A stretch of DNA of 64,000 bases, taken from Fulvia fulva (lineage: Eukaryota; Ascomycota; Dothideomycetes; Mycosphaerellales; Mycosphaerellaceae). The stretch covers positions 248,001-312,000 of the forward strand of contig NC_063015.1 of assembly GCF_020509005.1 (NCBI RefSeq), given 5' to 3'. The position numbers were made by a program, and so were the translations under genes. Under the pieces are notes generated by a model that worked only from the letters and a program-made list of their open reading frames with translations, was not told the DNA's origin and made no database searches. Shown here piece by piece: positions 20,948 to 32,249 of this stretch. The first letter of the stretch is position 1. Each line of letters begins with the position of its first letter.

Positions 20948-22103
20948 GTTGATGTTCTCTGAGGCTGCGAACCGCGACAAGCTTTGTGGCGTGGGTCAAG
21001 GCGATATCAAGAACTGAGATAAGGTTACATGAAGGAGCTGGGGTTCTCCGCACACTCATGTAACCTCGTGCTGATCCATAGCTGTAAGTTGTGTTAGCTT
21101 ATACAATTCAGCACCTACTTTCTGGCAGCAAGCTGGACTCGTCCTGTCCGTGAAATCCGCTATCAGAACGTGTGGTCTTATCTAACCGAGCCAGCATTGA
21201 GCATGGATTGCCTGGATATCTGCAATGACATCGAAGCCTCAATAGGCAGACGAAGCCGGGAGTGTTCGTTGTGTGCGGTCGAGTCTGCTAAGGGTGTGCC
21301 GCATGACTAGAGTCTGCCAAATACATCTGCACTCTTCCGTTCTACGGTCGATTCCAGGCGGGTAAATGGCATGCACGCAGATGCAGCCACACGGTTCGCG
21401 CTAGCCATCTCGATCTTGTGCTTTGGGAATATTGAAGTGATCGCTTGCTTGCTTGTAGACGTAGGCACCTGATTCGTGCGATATCTCAAGTTCCGTCGTA
21501 CTGATGTTGGAGACATGGCATTATCCCGTGGTCGACGACAGGCAGAACTGCAACGGCAATTCTCCCCGAGGCCAGGTAATCGAGTTTCTGCAAGTTGCCT
21601 CGACTCTGTCGACTCATGATGGAGCTCGTCCCCACGAAGACTTGGATGAGGATGCAACGATAAGTCTGGTGTTTGATGGAAGAAGAGCAGGCAGTCGAAG
21701 AGAAAGTATTGGGGGTCACCAGTTGCACTGTGATGAATTTTCGGAACACGGCCCGAGGTTGGTGCCTCAGGCTTGCACGGGTTTTCCGGACTTCACTCAA
21801 ATGCCGACCCATCGGCTCCAACATCACGCATTCACCTTCATCGCCTCCACATCTCTTCGGCAAACAATGGGATGAATCTGCCGGGTCCGTCCGTCTCTCG
21901 CTATGGCTAAGCTGCGATGCTGACATCGTCCTGTAACACGGCAGTTCGCTGTATGGGTCGAACAGGGTTACTGCTCAGCATGGCAGGCATCACGCCTGTT
22001 CCGCATGTCATTGACATCGACTTCATATCCCGCTTTCACTCCAACTGCCACGACTCATCAGTAGGGACGTGAGTATACTACACTTGACCAGTCTACACCC
22101 ACA
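20948..22103. other. Intergenic stretch, no recognised gene
   Basis: Several overlapping ORFs of 100-146 residues on both strands (for example 21504-21875 plus and 21486-21926 minus), none with a recognisable family or clean exon structure. Composition is normal gene space, without CpA depletion. A degraded gene cannot be excluded. The last 30 bases lead into the FAD monooxygenase start. Confidence 0.4.
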
Positions 22104-23418
22104 ATGCCTCATGGACCCCAACAAGACTTCGACATCATCATCGTCGGAGCAGGCCCCTCCGGCATTCTCCTCGCTTCCTCCTCGCCAAAGCCGGCATCAC
22201 AGTAACAGTGCTAGAAAAAGCCAATGCTTTCGACACACAGCCCCGTGCGTCCTTCTACGCTGGCCCAGCTTAGCATGAGCTCCAACGAGCCGGTGTGCTT
22301 GACGAGATTTGCGACGTGGGCTTTCACGCCACCGGCATGAGCTGGCGACACATTGACGGTGCCTTCGTTGCCGGAATGGATGCGAGGAGCTGGTCATTGG
22401 ATATGCGGCAGGTGTTGCTACCGCTGACTCACTAAATACCCCTGATGGCGAAGCATCTGGCGAGGTACGACAATGCGGAGGTTTTGCTTGATCATGAGGT
22501 TGTGAGTATCGGGCAGGATGAGAAGGAAGCATGGCTCGATGTACAGACTCCAGATGGTGAGAAGCAAATATCTGCGACTTACATCATCGGTTACGATGGC
22601 GGGGGCTCCAAGATCCGGAAAGAACTTCTAGGCTGTGATTCTTTCCCTGGCATGACATGGTCGAACCAGATCGTGGCCACCAATGTCTACTATCCTCGTT
22701 TCCGAAAGAGTTTCTGGGTCAAGACAATCGGATGAGCACTACTTTCTTTGTTTCGCCTGAGCATACGCCGATGGTGGCGCAAATGGCGAATGATGGGCTG
22801 CTGCGGATCACGTACCAGGACGACGGCAGCTTGAGTCGGGAGGAGATGAGAGAGAGGCTTCCGGGGAAGTTTAAGGTCATTGTGCCCGGTAGTCCAGATG
22901 AAGATGAGTATGAGGTGGTCAACTTCAGCCCATACCGGATCCACCAGCGATGTGCGGAGCGCTTGAGGCTGGGCAGATTCGTCCTGGCGGCTGATGCGGC
23001 GCATCTGTGTAATCCTTACGGAGGCATGGGCTTGACAGGCGGCTTTGCTGATGTAGGAGGTCTCTATGACTGCTTGTATGGCATATACACTGGACAAGCC
23101 GATGATGCAATTCTAGACAAGTACGACGAAATTAGACGGGAGAAGTACTGGTCAGTCATCGATCCCATCAGCACAGGAGATCTGAAGTGATTGATGGATT
23201 CTTCAATACACTGAAGCAAATGTCGGCAGACGGGAGCCAGATGTCTAGAGACATGATTCAGGTCAGTCTCAACTATGTTGTGCGGTGTTCGTGGTGCTGA
23301 CAGTATTCCTAGCGCGTCAATGCTGTGATGTACGACTTCACACAGCATTACAATAAGGACCTTGAGCCAGTCGACAGCCCAATCTGCACCAGAAGCTCAC
23401 AGTCCAAGACAGATTGAA
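22104..23418 (+). pseudogene. FAD-dependent aromatic monooxygenase (phenol 2-monooxygenase-like), decayed
   Basis: Flavoprotein hydroxylase of the PheA/TfdB type (NADPH- and O2-dependent ring hydroxylation). In order: the dinucleotide motif DFDIIIVGAGPSGILLA, the second FAD motif TYIIGYDGGGSKIRKELLG, the conserved RITYQDDG region, and the third FAD motif FVLAADAAHLCNPYGGMGLT. A last exon after a GTCAGT...CCTAG intron encodes RVNAVMYDFTQHYN. Disabling changes: a one-base deletion near 22175 after GILLA; TAG at 22271-22273 inside AGPA-HELQ; TAA at 22433-22435; a frameshift near 22720; and TGA at 23188-23190 where R is expected. The two TAG/TAA changes are consistent with CAG/CAA to TAG/TAA. A transcript would need read-through at every site, so I call it non-functional. 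Confidence 0.85.
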
Positions 23419-23495
23419 AGGGATCATGACATCCGTGGTAGTGTGTATAACAGTCTTGCCAGTCCAACAATGCTCCACTCTTTGCATGCCACCGT

Positions 23496-23963
23496 TCATA
23501 CAGCAACTGGCTCTACCCCATCAACAAGTCCCCTCAAACTCGTCCACTTCGTACACAGCCATTTCTCACCCACTAATCGAAAGCTGATCGTAGCTACTGC
23601 TGGTCTGACGATACCAGGCGGCATCCCCTCAAAGTCCATATTGAGGAAGACTTCGGCAATCTGCTTCTTTGGGCTGACGTTGACGTTGAGGCTGGTGACT
23701 TGGAAATAGAACTCTGGATGTGTCGTGCACATTTTCCTCAGATGTGCGATAAAATGCGTGAGATTGCTCCGCTTTACGTTGACATCTCCGATAAAAGCCT
23801 CGAAGAGTGGCGAGAAATCGTCCCATGGTGACTGGTCTTGGTCGAATATGCGGCTGTTGGTGGCGTCTGCGACTGATCGGACTATGATCTCGATATGATT
23901 TGCGATCTCATCCCCGTGAATTATCGTCGTCGAATGAGTATGGAGATGGTGGCGGACATTCAT
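23496..23963 (-). CDS. Uncharacterised protein, possibly NTF2/SnoaL-like fold
   Basis: ORF of 155 residues from the ATG at 23963 (context ACCAACATG); an in-frame ATG at 24023 would add 20. The pattern is an N-terminal helical region (DEIANHIEIIVRSVADATN), a short DFSPLFEAFIGDV helix, and then alternating strands (YFQVTSLNVNVSPKKQIAEV, FLNMDFEGMPPG, ATISFRLVGEKWLCTKW). It is the usual layout of small NTF2-like domains, which often act as enzymes or scaffolds in fungi. No motif is specific enough for a function. It lies convergent to the decayed FAD monooxygenase. Confidence 0.5.
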   Translation of the reverse strand: MNVRHHLHTHSTTIIHGDEIANHIEIIVRSVADATNSRIFDQDQSPWDDFSPLFEAFIGDVNVKRSNLTHFIAHLRKMCTTHPEFYFQVTSLNVNVSPKKQIAEVFLNMDFEGMPPGIVRPAVATISFRLVGEKWLCTKWTSLRGLVDGVEPVAV

Positions 23964-24023
23964 GTTGGTGTCTTTGTCTTTGGATGTTTGGAAAAGCGTG
24001 AACAGGCATGAGCTCCACTTCAA

Positions 24024-24349
24024 TACTCCGCTGTCCCCTCTCTAACCCTGTAGCAGATCGTTACACGAGGCTTACTTCCAACAGATCAGAAGGATTGACA
24101 AGAAATTGTCCTGGTGTAGCTATGCCAATCGGGTTAATACCTGGTAAGCGGACGCAGCTACGCTCTATGCGTGGGATGATCCCTAGCTGATTGCAGTGTC
24201 AGACCGCCACACTCATCCTGTCTAACCACGAGCAGCCTCATGTGCGAAAGGCCGTTCGCATAGTACGTCCATCGGCGTCAGTATGGTATGACCAGAAGCT
24301 GAAGCGATGCCCCAGCTCGCGCCCAAAAGTGATCTCCGCCGTCTCGTCC
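24024..24349. other. Intergenic stretch, no supported gene
   Basis: Short ORFs only. Presumably the promoter of the minus-strand NTF2-like ORF and the 3' region of the partial gene at 24350. Confidence 0.4.
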
Positions 24350-24775
24350 TCACCACCCAACACTCGGCACCAACCTCACAACCGTCTCCCTATGCTGCTC
24401 CAACATCAACGCCACCATATCCCACGGCATATCCCGCAGTGACTCCACGAGCTCAAACGCCCTCACCGCCGCCACAACCTCCTCCCTCCTCTCCCTCGTC
24501 GTGAACCTCAATCGAGGCAACGCGTACTCCTCGTGCACCAACCTCAACCACTCCAACAACTTCTCCCATCGAATCGTACCGCCCCTGTTCCACACCCTCA
24601 TAACCTTCCCTCCAGCTTCCATCCCACCAACCCAATGCCGTCCATGCTTAAACCACGCCTTGACGCCCTTGACATCCACCCCAGGCCCGGCAAGAAACCA
24701 GAAGTCGTTGTCGAGGCAGTAGATGGGACCTGCTTCAGCGCGGATCTGTCGACAGACGCGGAGAATCCTTGGTTG
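24350..24775 (-). CDS. Uncharacterised protein, 3' part only recognised (2EXR/F-box-associated style)
   Basis: The minus-strand frame is open from about 24775 (just inside an upstream TAA) to the stop at 24350. It contains LRVCRQIRAEAGPIY, then CLDNDFWFLAGPGVDVKG, then WFKHGRHWVGG and a charged helical tail (EKLLEWLRLVHEEYALPRLR). The 'L-RVCRQIRAEA-PIY---N-F' signature is typical of abundant Dothideomycete proteins of the 2EXR/F-box-associated kind. No start codon or 5' exon could be placed upstream, so either a 5' exon was missed or the gene is truncated. The ORF is probably real; its function is unknown. Confidence 0.55.
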   Translation of the reverse strand, partial: QPRILRVCRQIRAEAGPIYCLDNDFWFLAGPGVDVKGVKAWFKHGRHWVGGMEAGGKVMRVWNRGGTIRWEKLLEWLRLVHEEYALPRLRFTTRERREEVVAAVRAFELVESLRDMPWDMVALMLEQHRETVVRLVPSVGW

Positions 24776-25029
24776 GCTGGAGATTTATGCATTTTGTGCA
24801 GCCCCTTTCGGACGCTCTCTATAATCTATATCCACAGAATCATACGCCGTCCCTGATGCTTCCCTTCTGTCCCTTGCCCTTTGTTCATGGTATCATAGAC
24901 TCTATACATTACCAGACTGTCCTTCGCAGTCAAGGTACACGCCGTCTGGGCGATTTGCCTTCTCATCTCGCAGTGTTTGTTCTTCACATCACAACCTCCA
25001 CGTTCTTGCCTCTTGCTCCCTCCCATCCC

Positions 25030-25373
25030 TTAGCTTGAACTACCATCTCCTCCCAAATCCACCTCCGTCACGTCCTGATGATCACCGGTCAACATTCCCG
25101 AGCTCAGCAACCAAATGATGACTGCCACGACCGCGGCGATGAAGATGAGGAATCCGATCCAGAAGCCGTAGCAGCAGTAGGTTCGTTGCGATTTCTTCTT
25201 GTTTTGGCGGGCAAGCCAGGAGTCACTGTTGGGATGTGATTAGCAAGAGTGGCCGATGGTGACAGTGCTTTGAGTGCTCACGGAGACTTCAGCTCTTGTG
25301 TGCCCGTCTCTTCATCCTCGTGGACTGCGACTGAGAAGCGCTTCCAGAACGCTGGATCGCGTGGGACGGCCAT
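25030..25373 (-). CDS. Small single-pass membrane protein, 95 residues, conserved-looking
   Basis: Two exons, 25373-25282 and 25225-25030, with a 56 nt intron (GTGAGC donor, CCAACAG acceptor), give 95 residues; neither exon stands out as a single long ORF. The N-terminus (MAVPRDPAFWKRFSVAVHED) is a soluble charged segment. After the junction come SWLARQNKKKSQRTYCC, a basic stop-transfer-like patch with paired cysteines at the membrane edge, then one strong transmembrane helix (GFWIGFLIFIAAVVAVIIWL) and an acidic tail ending DGSSS. From memory, many filamentous ascomycetes have small proteins with this 'RDP-FWKRFS-A-H-DEE' start. No function is known to me. Confidence 0.78.
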
Positions 25374-26708
25374 CGTGTATGGATGCTGAGGTTACTTGTG
25401 GAAGGTGCGATTGTTTTCAAGTTTGGAGTTCTTGATCGCCGGCGCGCTGTCTCGGTCCGCTACTGAGACAATCGTTTGTTGTTGTGTTCGGAGTTCGTGA
25501 TGTTGCACGGGCCGGCTCTGGAATGTGGACAATCTGCTGCTGCAATTCTCGAGTCGTGCTTGTGTAAACGCCGTCCACTGGAATACGCCTCTTGAACTTT
25601 CTGTAACTTGCAACGACGAACCCTGCTTGAAAGAGTGACTTAGTAACCACGCGAAAGAGTGAAGCGCGATTCTCGATCTACACACGCAAAGGAAAGAGCG
25701 ATGCAAAGAACGATGTGGAAGCACAGATGTGGAAGAGAAAGGCCAGAACGAAGGTCGTGCAGTCTCCTTCACCACAGCTCCACCTATCACTTGACCCCGG
25801 AGTCTCCACCGTTTGATAAACGTTCACGGTGTTACACAACCGCCAACGGCTGCCATATAAAGGTCCAAGCAGGGAAGGCAAAGTCTAGCTCCTTCTGTTT
25901 TCTTCATCGATAGGTCGACGTGTTGCCTCATCAAGTAACTTGTATCGGAACGGAGCGTACCATCGCAGATTCGTGCCATGCTCTAGCGAATCGTGTTGCA
26001 GATGATGTTTTCGTTGAAGTTCTTGGAGCGATCGATGCCGTTGAAAGGAGAGGAAGTGGATTGCCGGAGATTGGCTTGCAGGAGCCGATGCCGTCCGTGG
26101 TGCCGATCCGACTCGCCGGCGCAGGTCTTGCCGATGCTTCTATTTCACGTCGACTCTTCTCCCATACAACTCGACAACGAGAACGCTTTGATTCTGGATC
26201 GATGCTGGCGAAGGTGCATGGAGACTGTCAAACACGTATACGAATTTCGATCTGATCTAGTCGATTGAAGTCTGCCAATGCCATCGTCAATCTCATTGAT
26301 GCTCGTGGTGCCGCGCCGCTCCCTTACCAGGCTAGGAAAGAACTCTCGCCAGCATAGCCATTCATGGGACTGAACGACGTTCTATGTAACCATCATGCCG
26401 TGATGTCGTCAATTGTACCTGTCTGAACGCCTGGAAGATGGAATGAATAGTCTGCATTTATCGATCCCTGTTAGTCAGGATTGCTGCCGCAGATAGAGTT
26501 TACTAGCGCGCTGCGGGGCTTTGATTTTTGGCAAGAGCTTCACCTGCGAACGTCCCGCCTTTTCGACTCACGAACATCAGTCATATCGCGGACACAGCAC
26601 AAAAGCGCACTCGGTCGCTAACAACATCGGCATCCACACTTATGCGTCTACGGTGACACACATACCCGGCACAAGCTGCCCACCACCCTCCTTACACCAC
26701 CACCCACA
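25374..26708. other. Intergenic stretch, no recognised gene
   Basis: Divergent promoter region between the small membrane protein and RPC34. ORFs up to 132 residues on both strands have no recognisable content. The CACCACCACCCACA run just before 26709 is the RPC34 leader. Confidence 0.45.
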
Positions 26709-27878
26709 ATGTCTTCCGAGAAATCCGACATTGCAGACCGAGCCGACCAGCTCTATACAGTCGCCGCTGCCAATGCCATCCAAGAGGCCAATGTTGGCGG
26801 CGCCACTGTCAACGCGCACAGTCGATGCTTCTTCGCCGACGAGCTGGTCGAACTGGGCGGTTTGGACAGCAACAATGCCGTCATGCCGCTGATCCAGTAT
26901 CTCACCAAGAACAACCTCTTCCGCACTCTCCGCCAATCAGGCGGCAAGTTGGGATGGAGTGTGCGTCCTCGCGATGCTGCAAGACAAATCAAGAACCTCG
27001 ACAGAGACGAGAAGGCAGTCTACGAAGAGATTGAAGCGGCCCACACGCACGGAATATGGACCAAAGAGATCAAGAGGAAGACCAACATTGGCGACAATTC
27101 GATGAAAAAGGCAATCACGAAGCTTGAGACAACGAACTTGATCAAGAGTATCACCAGCATCAAGAGCAGGTACCAGAAGACATACATCCTTGCACACCTC
27201 ACACCGAGTGAGGATGTGACGGGAAACAGCTTCTACGATGCGGGAGATCTTGACGAGTCGTTCCGAGATGAGCTGATGAACTTGATCATCTTCTGGGTAC
27301 GGCAGCATAGTTGGAAAGAACCATCGAGAAAACACAAGGTGAAGCGTGAGCCAACGTCGCCAGTTCTCGGAGCAGAGGACAAGGAGGACGGCAGCAAGAA
27401 GCGGAAGAGGACTGCAGACATCGAAGAACTAGGCTCACGACCTGTCAAACACCGCTCTGCTCGCTTCGACCCTGAAACCGACCACTTCACACAAGTCATG
27501 TACAAAGCCGGCACGCACAACTACCCAACTGCCGAAGGCATTCACGCCTTTCTCAGCACATCCGAGGTGATCCTCCCGACCAAGCGGAAGTCTTTGACTG
27601 TGCAAGAGATTCAGGGATGTATCGACGTGCTCTGCTGGGACGAGAAGCTGGAAAAGGTTCCGACTCGGGACGGAGAATGGGGATACAGGACCGTACGAGG
27701 CATCAGCCACAAACCTCCTGGTGCGGCTTACGGCGACTTCGATGATACCAGTGGTACTGCGTTGACACAGGCGCCGTGCGGCAAGTGTCCAGTCTTCGAT
27801 ATTTGCCACGAAGGAGGATCAGTGAATCCGCAGGAATGCGTTTACTTCACGCAGTGGTTGGACATCCCCAAGCCGTGA
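26709..27878 (+). CDS. RPC34: RNA polymerase III subunit RPC34 (RPC6)
   Basis: Subunit of the RPC82/RPC34/RPC31 subcomplex that links RNA polymerase III to TFIIIB for promoter opening at tRNA and 5S genes. Intronless ORF of 389 residues. It has tandem winged-helix domains in the first 170 residues (LDRDEKAVYEEIEAAHTHGI, then WTKEIKRKTNIGDNSMKKAI and KSITSIKSRYQKTYIL, the strongly conserved second wing). A charged fungal-specific linker with a basic run (KKRKRTADIEEL) follows, then a third winged helix. The C-terminal cysteine cluster (CGKCPVFDICHEGG, then Cys in PQECVYF) matches the iron-sulfur ligands known in this family. The ATG lies in CACAATG. Length and content look intact. Confidence 0.95.
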   Translation: MSSEKSDIADRADQLYTVAAANAIQEANVGGATVNAHSRCFFADELVELGGLDSNNAVMPLIQYLTKNNLFRTLRQSGGKLGWSVRPRDAARQIKNLDRDEKAVYEEIEAAHTHGIWTKEIKRKTNIGDNSMKKAITKLETTNLIKSITSIKSRYQKTYILAHLTPSEDVTGNSFYDAGDLDESFRDELMNLIIFWVRQHSWKEPSRKHKVKREPTSPVLGAEDKEDGSKKRKRTADIEELGSRPVKHRSARFDPETDHFTQVMYKAGTHNYPTAEGIHAFLSTSEVILPTKRKSLTVQEIQGCIDVLCWDEKLEKVPTRDGEWGYRTVRGISHKPPGAAYGDFDDTSGTALTQAPCGKCPVFDICHEGGSVNPQECVYFTQWLDIPKP

Positions 27879-28041
27879 AGTTAAGCAAGGACGAACTTTA
27901 TTGGAACGTTTAGCGGGTATTGGAACTTAGCGTGGCGTTGGTGGAAAAGTGTGTTGCACGACTTTTGGAGTTGATGCTTCTGTAGATGAATGCTATGGAA
28001 CAGATCTGATCACAACCACCTTCTGGCATGTACCCTTGGCC

Positions 28042-28437
28042 TCACCTGAACACCCATACCCATGCCCGCGGCTCCAGAGTCCTTTTCTTCAGCACCTGGA
28101 CCGTCGGTACACTCCACGACCTCGCACGCAATGCACCTCTGGGCGCAGACAACGACGCTCGTTCGAAGAGCTCTTCCAGCGTCAAGTCTCCATCAGGGCG
28201 TTCCCACAAATCTCTAGCACAATCACCTCCATCACTGCTGTCTGAGTCCGACTCCGAGCCGCTGTAAATGTACTGCTTCGCCAAGCCACGAACCGATCGC
28301 TTCTGCCTCTTTTCAATGGGTCCTTTGAGGTTGTAGCGTTGGACCACGCCGGCGTTGGTGGTTAGATCTGCTGGGAGGGCGTAGATGTGGTTCGGATTTT
28401 CTTGGGAGTTGCGGGGGATGTAGCGGGGAGCGTTCAT
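28042..28437 (-). CDS. Uncharacterised small protein, gene model uncertain
   Basis: Minus-strand ORF of 131 residues, convergent with RPC34. It contains a basic stretch (GPIEKRQKRSVRGLAKQY), an acidic serine cluster (SGSESDSDSSDGGD) and DGDLTLEELFERAS, a pattern seen in small nuclear or regulatory proteins. A second open frame just upstream (28313-28645, including MSHQLHKLPAASQLC and LEDLLLRLKDT followed by a GTAAGT donor) looks like a 5' exon. The phases do not match any acceptor I can see, so either the model is wrong or there is a frameshift. Not recognised as a known family. Confidence 0.4.
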   Translation of the reverse strand: MNAPRYIPRNSQENPNHIYALPADLTTNAGVVQRYNLKGPIEKRQKRSVRGLAKQYIYSGSESDSDSSDGGDCARDLWERPDGDLTLEELFERASLSAPRGALRARSWSVPTVQVLKKRTLEPRAWVWVFR

Positions 28438-28649
28438 GGGGCTGATCTGGACTTACGGTGTCTTTCAGTCTGAGAAGGAGATCTTCAAGCTTGTGGAGAT
28501 CTTGTTGGGGGTGTGTGCGATGGCATGATTGCTGCGCACAAAGCTGGCTGGCTGCTGGAAGTTTGTGGAGTTGATGAGACATTTCACTCTCACGCTGGAA
28601 CGCGGAGTTACGTGACAGCGACCCAGCTTCGACCCTCCGACTCACCTCG

Positions 28650-29414
28650 CATTGGCCTTACACTACCAGAGCCGTCCTTTCCTAACTAAGACACTGGTTC
28701 ATTCGTCTCGCCCGCAATATGTTCGACAGTGCACACCAAGTCACGTGCAAATCTCGCGAGCGAATAGGGTGCTGCCTCTGAGTGTGTAGTGCAAAGCGCA
28801 AAGTCGTGGTAGGCAGCTTTCACAGTTGATGGAACATGAGTGTGCAACAAAGCTCATGGGGCGAGTTCCGGATCTCAGTCCTTCAGAACGGCAGAATCAC
28901 CATACTGCAGTCACTCCGCCTCTGTGCCCCGAGAAGGCGTAGCCGTGTACACGCAGCCAGGGGTCGTGCGACAGCTGCCAATGGTCGCACGACAGGCACA
29001 CAGCCATGATAGGCTGCTTCGAGCAGGCAACCTTTGCCAGACCATGGTGCATGACGACTGACCGAAGTCTGCAGCTACGCCACCTTGTACCCGCAGGTGG
29101 TGTGCAGAGACGTCCATGGATAGCTCGCATGTTCAGACCACAGCCCTACGCAGGAGGGACCTGTCTCTCATACCTAGAGAAAGCCATGCCCGCGCTCTTT
29201 GTAGCGTGATACATGGAGTCCGTCGTGCTGCACACTTTGTCCGAGCACGGATAGAGACGGCATCCATCGAGACGCAGGAGGGTCAGCTACGCCCGAGCGT
29301 ATCCCGCGACGCGATGACGTCCGTCGAGTCCATCGTCACACAGTACAAGCATGATCCATGCATCGAAGATGATGCGCTCTCAGAAGATGTGGAAAGGATA
29401 GCAATCCAGTCAGA
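28650..29414. other. Intergenic stretch, no supported gene
   Basis: Only short overlapping ORFs without recognisable content. Upstream flank of the membrane-protein gene at 29415; a missed 5' exon of that gene could lie here. Confidence 0.4.
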
Positions 29415-30496
29415 ATGTCTGTTCAAAATCTGTACGGCGCTGGTTTGTCGCTGGGTATCGGGCTGTTACCAATCTACTTCTTGGTCTTCGCCGGGTTTTC
29501 TTTTCACAACAAGAACCGCTCGATACAGCCGGGATCGCAAGCCGAGCCGCTACCGGTAGCCGCGAAATATGTTTGTATTGCCCAATTGTATGTGTTGAAG
29601 GCACAACGCTGACGCTCCCAGGGCCTGACAGTCTTTCCCATTACGTTCGCGGCGATCGTTGGGCCGCTGATGACGACTATCGCCGCCTGGAGGCTGGAAC
29701 GCACGATCTCACTCGGCTTCCTTGAGTACCTTCTGGCCAGTCGCTCCCTTGGCTCTGCCTTCGTATCGCTCATCAAGCTGCGTTATTGTAGCTTTTACAT
29801 CCTACCGATTCTGATCGCTTGGTACCTCTCACCCCTCGCCGGCCAGTCTTCTCTGCGTGTTGTCACCTCGACGCCACAAATAACGAACACACAGCAGCAG
29901 ATCTCATATCTGAACGTAAGCAGCGGAATTTCACGTGCTAGGTCTGCCGATCTTCACGCCTATGTCGATACAGATGCAGCATTCATAGCTGGGTTGATGT
30001 CACCGCTAAGATCAAGGGCGGAATCTCAAGACGGGTACGGGAATCTACACATTCCGGCGATACAGTCACTCCATCGAATCCTGATATCCGCTGGCTGAGT
30101 GAACAGGAGAACTCCTATGAGCCAGCATTCGCCAACGCAACTGTCGAGAAGACGCAGATCGTCCTTGAGGTTCACCCATTCTGGGCAGCAGTCCTCGTCT
30201 TGACTTCCTTGCTACTGATCGCAGCTGGCCTCGCAACTGCATTCTTGGAACTCAATAGAAAAGCCCCCATGGTCCTGGGTAGTTTCGCCAGCTCACTAAG
30301 GCACAATCCGAACGCGGACCTAGATCGTGGCGAGTGCACGGAAGACGGCACTGATATGGCAAGGAGACTGCGTCACTTGCAGGTCAGGGTTGGAAATGTC
30401 AGACCGGATCATGTTATTGGCCACGTTGCTCCTGCTCGTACTGTGTCGATAGCGCAGCCTGTCGAGAGCTTGAGGAAGCTGAGGATGTACACTTAG
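29415..30496 (+). CDS. Multi-pass membrane protein, uncharacterised, possible frameshift
   Basis: Exon 1 (29415-29570) and exon 2 (from 29622) join in phase over a 51 nt intron (GTTTGT donor, CGCTGACGCTCCCAG branch and acceptor). Hydrophobic segments: LYGAGLSLGIGLLPIYFLVF, then GLTVFPITFAAIVGPLMTTI, then FYILPILIAWYLSPLAG. In another frame from about 30050 on come an exposed loop (NPDIRWLSEQENSYEPAF) and a last helix (FWAAVLVLTSLLLIAAGLAT), followed by a cytosolic tail ending KLRMYT. The architecture, short segments around a glycan-friendly outer loop with a final helix and tail, resembles large fungal families of plasma-membrane proteins of unknown role. The frame break at 29950-30050 fits no consensus intron that preserves phase, so the gene may be damaged. 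Confidence 0.5.
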
Positions 30497-30884
30497 AGTC
30501 CCAAAGTAGAAGCAAGGCTGATCTGTGTCTGTAGTCTTGGCAGTATCATTGAGAGTTGCTTCCGAGCCAAATGACCAACCTTACATGCAGAGGGTGCCAA
30601 ATCCACCAACCCCGTGTGCAAGCTGAATTACACGAGAACACCGAATGCCGAGCTGGTCGTACTCCTATCCGCAATCTGCCGTCTTCGACCACAGCTCCAC
30701 GGCGACAGCTTGGTGCAGCTCGTGCTCGGTGTCTGCATGACAGTCGAGTACTCAGCATGAGAACCGCTTACGTCGATCGTGTCACATTTAATGCTTGGTA
30801 AGGCTTATGCACTGCATGAGAGGCATCGTATTGCTTATTGAGGTGGCAAGACGCCGGAAATGGAAGCAGTCTGATCAACAAGCA
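30497..30884. other. Intergenic stretch, no supported gene
   Basis: 3' flank of the membrane-protein gene up to the hAT target-site duplication. No ORF of interest. Confidence 0.4.
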
Positions 30885-30892
30885 AGTCATTC
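30885..30892. repeat. Probable hAT target-site duplication, left copy
   Basis: AGTCATTC, 8 bp as expected for hAT elements, repeated at 41870-41877. Confidence 0.65.
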
Positions 30893-32249
30893 TCCAAGGT
30901 TTGCAATCAAGCCTTGTCACAAGCAAGCAAGTTGGAAGTCTATAGCTTAGTCAGTATTTTCAAACAATCAAGCGGTGTTTTCTCCTTCGTTTGCAAGCCT
31001 TGTGAGCATGTCTGTGTCGTTTTACAAGGTGTTGTTAATAATATTCAAGGTCATGTCGATCTAAGAAGGTGGATTTCTAGGAAGTGCGGACCTATCTCTA
31101 AGCCAATCGGATCACGTACCGACGGTCACGTACTTTCCCGCTTCAGTTTTCCCGACTTCTCAATTCCGACGCGTCTATCTCAACCTCCAAGCATCAACTT
31201 CACGACCTTACTACACTATAACATAGACTCGTAGCAAGTTGAAACTAGTAGTGTACTTTCAACCGTACTATATACTAAAGATCTGTTCGCGCCGACTATC
31301 GAGATCGACGCCGTAAGTAACAAAGCCGACATATTTAAGGTACTAGGGAAGAGAAAGCACGACTTGCTTAACCAGCTAGATTAGACGCAACTCAAGGCCT
31401 ATTACCATACCTTACAAGACCGCAACCACTTATTATTCATTTAGAACTACGGCTAGCCTATTAAGGACAAAGATAGGCTCGAATACTAGCTCTATAAGCT
31501 ATACTATAGCGCTAGTAGAAAAGAGAAGGGCATCTATAAGACTAACGTCTCTACGACTAGTGCTTCGAACTATATAAAGACGAAGCAATATATCGATAGC
31601 AACGGTGTTATTTAACCGAAAGAAAAGAAGAGGAAGGGCTTAGATCAATATTATAGTAGGTAGTAGATTAATAACGAGCGTGCTATCGAATTCGATAAGG
31701 ACGAGTTTCTCGTACTACTTTATAGCTAGATTATTAAAGACAATATCCCCTATCGTAAGGTCTAGACAGTGCGCTTTAGACAACTGCTTATCTACCTTTA
31801 AGAGCGCTATAAGTCCTATTTACCGTATTAAGTCACTACCGGCTTAATAATCGATAGAATCTACGATAAGACAATAGGCTATATTACGGAAGCATTGGCC
31901 TTATTATTGAGCAAGATTAGCTACAGCTTCGACTTATAGACTTTAAAGAATAAGCTCGTACTACTTAGGCTCGTTACTTACTTTATTATTAAGAACGGTA
32001 AAGCTACAAAGATACTACTCGTATTACTATAATAGCGAGGTCGTTATTCTAGATATAACATGTCCGAGACTATTAGTAACACGCTTGTCTACTATAGCGT
32101 AGAATATAAGATCGGTTACTTTATTACTAATAACGCTAGTAATAACCCGAAGGTAATAGGCTTTATGTCTACCGAGTACGGACTCGATAAGAATTAGTAC
32201 TAGCTTCGCTATACTAGTTATACCTTCAACCTTACTATATAAGCTACGC

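Noticed and set aside
26709..27878. Opposite-strand ORFs of 95-132 residues across RPC34
   Set aside because: Antisense shadows of a conserved coding region.
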